Shown one piece after another: positions 5,827 through 8,797 of a stretch of DNA of 8,797 nucleotides. Within the stretch, counting starts at the first letter, position 1; each line of letters opens with the position of its first letter. The translations under genes were made by a program, and so were the position numbers. The notes beneath the pieces are model-generated. The model saw only the letters and a list, made by a program, of their open reading frames with translations, was not told where the DNA came from and did not search any database. Origin of the DNA: an uncultured Blautia sp. (GTDB taxonomy: Bacteria > Bacillota > Clostridia > Lachnospirales > Lachnospiraceae); assembly GCA_900551465.1 (NCBI GenBank), contig URWL01000060.1, forward strand, positions 1 to 8,797. The letters are read 5' to 3'.

Positions 5827-7335
5827 GTGTCTGAATATGTTCTTGAATTAAAAGGCATTACTAAGATTTTTCCGGGTGTAAAGGCATTAAATAATGTGCA
5901 GTTTCAGCTGAAGCCCGGTGAAGTCCATGCTCTGATGGGCGAAAATGGTGCCGGAAAATCAACATTTATCAAGGTTATCACGGGTGTACATAAAGCGGAA
6001 GAAGGCGAAATGTTCTTAAACGGACAGAAAGTGGACTTCAAGGGGCCGAAAGATGCACAGGCAGCCGGTATTGCAGCCGTATACCAGCATCCTACATCAT
6101 ATCCCCACTTAACTGTGGCGGAAAATATTTTTATGGGTCATGAGATCATCAAAAACAGGATGATCCAGTGGAAAGCTATGAATACAGAGGCAAATAAGCT
6201 TCTTGCACAGCTGGATGCAGACTTTGACGCTACAGCAGAAATGGGAACCTTAAGTGTTGCCCAGCAGCAGATGGTGGAGATTGCCAAAGCTATGTCCACA
6301 AATGCAAAGATTATTATTTTGGATGAGCCTACAGCAGCGCTGACCAGATCGGAATCTGAAAAATTATATACACTTGTGGATAAATTAAAAGAAGAAGGCG
6401 TTTCTATCATCTTCATATCCCATCGTTTCGAGGATATGTATCGTCTTGCATCCCGGGTGACTGTGTTCCGTGATTCTCAGTATATTGGCACTTATGATGT
6501 AAATGGCATTACTAATGCGGACCTTATCAAAGCTATGGTAGGACGTGAGATCACAGATCTTTTCCCGAAGCCGGAAGTGAAACCGGGAGAAGAAATACTT
6601 CGTGTAGAAAAGCTTTCCAGAGTTGGATATTTTAAAGAGGTATCCTTTGGCGTAAGGGCAGGAGAGATTCTTGGTCTTACAGGTCTGGTAGGAGCTGGCC
6701 GTACAGAAGTGGTAGAAGCTGTGTGCGGAATTACCCGTCCGGATTCCGGAAAGGTTTACCTGGAAGGAAAGGAAGTCCACATCAAACAGCCCTCTGACGC
6801 AATGGAAAAAGGAATTATCCTTCTTCCTGAGGACCGCCAGAAAGAAGGACTGATCATGAGCTGGGGCCTTGGAAGAAACGTGACGCTTCCAACGATCAGC
6901 AAATACGCAAAAAACGGGCTGAATGATGAAAAAACAGAAAGAGACCTTGCAAAGAAGCTTCTTGAGGAAGTGGATACAAAGGCAGTTGATATTTTCCAGC
7001 CGGCAAGTTCACTGTCAGGCGGAAACCAGCAGAAGGTTGTTGTGGCCAAGGCTTTGAGTCAGGAAATGAAGGTAGTTATTATGGACGAGCCTACCAAAGG
7101 TGTTGACGTAGGAGCAAAGGCAGAGATCTATGCGATTATGGGAGATCTTGCAAAGAAAGGCTACGCTATCATTCTGATCTCCTCTGAAATGCCGGAGATC
7201 CTTGGCATGGCAGACCGTATTGTCGTTATGTGCAACGGAAGAAAAACTGGTGAGCTTGGAAGAGAAGAGGCGACTCAGGAGCGGATTCTTGAGCTGGCGA
7301 TGGAAAAAAGCAGTGGAAAGGGGGCTTCTAAATAA
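5827..7335 (+). CDS. Sugar ABC importer ATPase, CUT2 (ribose/rhamnose) type, two nucleotide-binding domains
   Basis: This 502-residue ATPase powers sugar uptake on the cytoplasmic face of the membrane, and its length is normal for the RbsA/RhaT/XylG family. Domain 1 has Walker A GENGAGKST (38-46), Q-loop Q87, signature LSVAQ (142-146), Walker B IILDEP (163-168) and H-loop H199. Domain 2 has a changed Walker A, GLVGAGRTE (286-294, R in place of K), signature LSGGNQQK (396-403), Walker B VVIMDEPT (416-423), and ISSEMPE (451-457) where the H-loop histidine would be. These domain 2 changes are normal for the family and mean that domain 1 does most of the hydrolysis. Translation starts at GTG. The stop codon overlaps the permease ATG by 1 nt (TAATG), so the two are translationally coupled. 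Substrate is not readable from this subunit; rhamnose is favoured by the neighbouring kinase. Confidence 0.95.
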   Translation: MSEYVLELKGITKIFPGVKALNNVQFQLKPGEVHALMGENGAGKSTFIKVITGVHKAEEGEMFLNGQKVDFKGPKDAQAAGIAAVYQHPTSYPHLTVAENIFMGHEIIKNRMIQWKAMNTEANKLLAQLDADFDATAEMGTLSVAQQQMVEIAKAMSTNAKIIILDEPTAALTRSESEKLYTLVDKLKEEGVSIIFISHRFEDMYRLASRVTVFRDSQYIGTYDVNGITNADLIKAMVGREITDLFPKPEVKPGEEILRVEKLSRVGYFKEVSFGVRAGEILGLTGLVGAGRTEVVEAVCGITRPDSGKVYLEGKEVHIKQPSDAMEKGIILLPEDRQKEGLIMSWGLGRNVTLPTISKYAKNGLNDEKTERDLAKKLLEEVDTKAVDIFQPASSLSGGNQQKVVVAKALSQEMKVVIMDEPTKGVDVGAKAEIYAIMGDLAKKGYAIILISSEMPEILGMADRIVVMCNGRKTGELGREEATQERILELAMEKSSGKGASK

Positions 7336-8330
7336 TGGAAAAGAAATCATTGATAAAGAAGCTGACAGGCTCCCGTGAAGCTCTGCTTGCAGTAGTCCTT
7401 CTTGTACTTTTTGCCCTTGTTACTGTTGTTAATCCGGCTTTCCTGACACCTAAGTCTCTGATGGATATGCTGAAAAATAATGCGGTGACAATGGTCATAG
7501 CTCTGGGAATGTTATGTGTTATGCTGGTAGGCGGAATTGATATTTCTATCATGTCTACCCTGGCATTATCGGGTATGTCCATTGGAATGCTGCTGAAAAA
7601 TGATGTGATCGCAAGCACTCCTCTGGCTTTTTTGATCGCAGTTGCGATTGGCATTGTCTGCGGACTGGCAGTTGGCCTTGTAATATCCAGAGCAGAAGTA
7701 CCGCCTATCATAGCGACTATGGGATTTATGTATGTGTTCCGTGCCATGGGCTATCTGGTTTCCAATGGAGGACAGTGGGCAGGTGCGGCGGCACTTGGTA
7801 ATTTTAAAAATTTTGCAACTACAAAATTTCTGGGACTTAACTGTGTGATCTGGGTTGTGATCCTTTGTTATGCATTTTTCTTCTGGTTTATGAAATGGAC
7901 AAGAACCGGACGAATGATCTATGCGGTAGGAAGCAATCCAAGTGCGGCACAGGTTTCCGGTATCAATGTAAAAAATATTAAACTTCTGGTTTATGTGATC
8001 ATGGGTCTTCTTTCCGGTCTGGGCGGAGCTCTTCAGGTATCTGTATACGCATCTGCCATGCCGGATATGCAGTACGGCGGTGAGATGGACGTTATTGCGG
8101 CCTGTGTAATCGGCGGCGTCAGCATGAGCGGCGGACGGGGAAGTGTCCTGGGAGCTCTTCTGGGATCCCTGATCCTTGCTACTATTGCCAAAGCGCTTCC
8201 GCTGATTCCGTTCTTTGATCAGCTGTGGCTGAATACCATCAAGGGCGTGATCATCCTTGTAGTAGTTGTTATGAACGTAGTTCTTCAGCGTATTGCTGAC
8301 AAAAATGCACTGAAAGGAAGGGAGATGTAA
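7335..8330 (+). CDS. Sugar ABC importer permease, CUT2 type (first subunit)
   Basis: A 331-residue integral membrane protein with about eight to ten hydrophobic helices, starting at about 16-34 and ending at about 303-318. CUT2 permease marks are GGIDIS (66-71), PPIIATMG (123-130), the cytoplasmic loop GRMIYAVGSNPSAAQVSGIN (192-211) that probably contacts the ATPase, and GGVSMSGGRGSVLGALLG (260-277). It would form half of the membrane channel, paired with the next gene's product. Two different permease genes in a row is the layout of rhamnose (RhaP/RhaQ) and autoinducer-2 (LsrC/LsrD) importers, whereas ribose importers usually have one. The start overlaps the ATPase stop by 1 nt, with GGAAAGGGGG upstream as ribosome site. 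Class is firm; substrate is inference. Confidence 0.93.
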   Translation: MEKKSLIKKLTGSREALLAVVLLVLFALVTVVNPAFLTPKSLMDMLKNNAVTMVIALGMLCVMLVGGIDISIMSTLALSGMSIGMLLKNDVIASTPLAFLIAVAIGIVCGLAVGLVISRAEVPPIIATMGFMYVFRAMGYLVSNGGQWAGAAALGNFKNFATTKFLGLNCVIWVVILCYAFFFWFMKWTRTGRMIYAVGSNPSAAQVSGINVKNIKLLVYVIMGLLSGLGGALQVSVYASAMPDMQYGGEMDVIAACVIGGVSMSGGRGSVLGALLGSLILATIAKALPLIPFFDQLWLNTIKGVIILVVVVMNVVLQRIADKNALKGREM

Positions 8331-8332
8331 TC

Positions 8333-8797
8333 ATGGCTGGAAAATCTGGAAGAAGTATTAATAATGTGCCAGAAAGTTCAATAAAGCGGATGATCTTCTC
8401 CTGGGAGGGAATTCTGGTCCTGATCTTTATTGCAGTAAATATTTTCTGTGCAGTGTTTTCGGAATTTTATAATGTAAGCAGTCTGCTCCGTCAGATGCCG
8501 GTATATCTTGCAGAAGTATTCCTGATGCTTCCTATGGCGTATATCCTTGTTCTTGGGGAGATCGATATTTCTGTTGGATCTATCGTGTGTCTGTCTGCGA
8601 CTATGAGCTGTATCGTCTGCAACATGAACGCGCCGTTTATCGTTGTGGTACTTACAGGACTTGCTGTAGGAACTGTCTGCGGCGCTATTAACGGATTTAT
8701 CCTTACAAAATTTACGGAACTTCCTCCGATGATCGTGACACTGGCAACCCAGATTATTTTCCGGGGAATTGCAGAGATCATTCTGGGAAGCGGCGGA
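8333..8797 (+). CDS. Sugar ABC importer permease, CUT2 type (second subunit), 3' end cut by the window
   Basis: The first 155 codons of a permease continue without a stop to the last base. After a hydrophilic start (1-19), WEGILVLIFIAVNIFCAVF (24-42) forms the first helix. GEIDISVGS (75-83) and PPMIVTLAT (131-139) are the family motifs also present in the first permease, so the two are paralogues. The early WE-x-ILV pattern recalls RhaQ-type subunits. The ATG is 2 nt after the preceding stop, with AAGGAAGGGAG (8314-8324) as ribosome site 8 nt upstream. It should pair with the preceding permease to form the importer channel. A periplasmic-type substrate-binding protein has to be encoded outside this window. 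About half the gene is missing. Confidence 0.9.
   Translation, partial: MAGKSGRSINNVPESSIKRMIFSWEGILVLIFIAVNIFCAVFSEFYNVSSLLRQMPVYLAEVFLMLPMAYILVLGEIDISVGSIVCLSATMSCIVCNMNAPFIVVVLTGLAVGTVCGAINGFILTKFTELPPMIVTLATQIIFRGIAEIILGSGG

Noticed and set aside
6138..7747. Minus-strand reading frames of 92-139 codons opposite the ATPase and first permease
   Set aside because: Both plus-strand genes are complete with family motifs; these frames are antisense shadows.
1..8797. Mobile element, phage, toxin-antitoxin, CRISPR or biosynthetic cluster signals
   Set aside because: No transposase, integrase, repeat array or terminal repeats seen. All genes fit an ordinary sugar-use locus and look alike in style.

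Overview
The window looks like chromosomal DNA of a Firmicute, most likely a gut Lachnospiraceae/Clostridia species. Strong purine-rich GGAGG-type ribosome sites, alternative GTG and TTG starts, a YesM/YesN-type two-component system and a DUF3783-like protein all point that way. The organism is inferred from protein style only. It holds part of a carbohydrate-use locus, most probably for a deoxy sugar or pentose such as L-rhamnose, L-fucose or L-arabinose. I see no insertion sequence, phage gene, CRISPR array, tRNA or rRNA.

Left block (1-1674, plus strand): the 3' end of a sugar kinase whose C-terminus matches the rhamnulokinase branch of the FGGY family, then a complete isomerase of the L-arabinose/L-fucose isomerase superfamily with all four expected catalytic residues. 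Together they would convert an aldose to a ketose 1-phosphate or 5-phosphate. The block ends at a hairpin (1721-1758) that can also serve the convergent minus-strand operon.

Middle block (5621 down to 1773, minus strand): a response regulator with an AraC-type DNA-binding end, its sensor histidine kinase (overlapping by 4 nt), and a 143-residue DUF3783-like protein of unknown function. The last gene starts at TTG according to its ribosome site. No terminator separates the three genes, so they are probably one operon.

Right block (5827-8797, plus strand, divergent from the regulators): a double-domain ATPase and two permeases of a ribose/rhamnose-type (CUT2) ABC importer. The genes are tightly coupled, with a 1-nt overlap and then a 2-nt gap, and the second permease runs off the window. 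No substrate-binding protein is visible, so it must lie outside. The 205-nt space between the regulator and the ATPase carries a plausible -10 element with no good -35, which fits a promoter needing an activator, as well as palindromes and repeats that could be operators.

Working model (inference): the membrane sensor detects a sugar or sugar-loaded binding protein outside the cell and phosphorylates the regulator, which activates the divergent importer operon. The imported sugar is then isomerised and phosphorylated by the left block. No stretch over 300 bases lacks a gene. Nothing here clearly forms an undescribed system. The most open points are the DUF3783 gene tied to the sensor operon, and the pairing of a rhamnulokinase-like kinase with an arabinose-isomerase-like enzyme.
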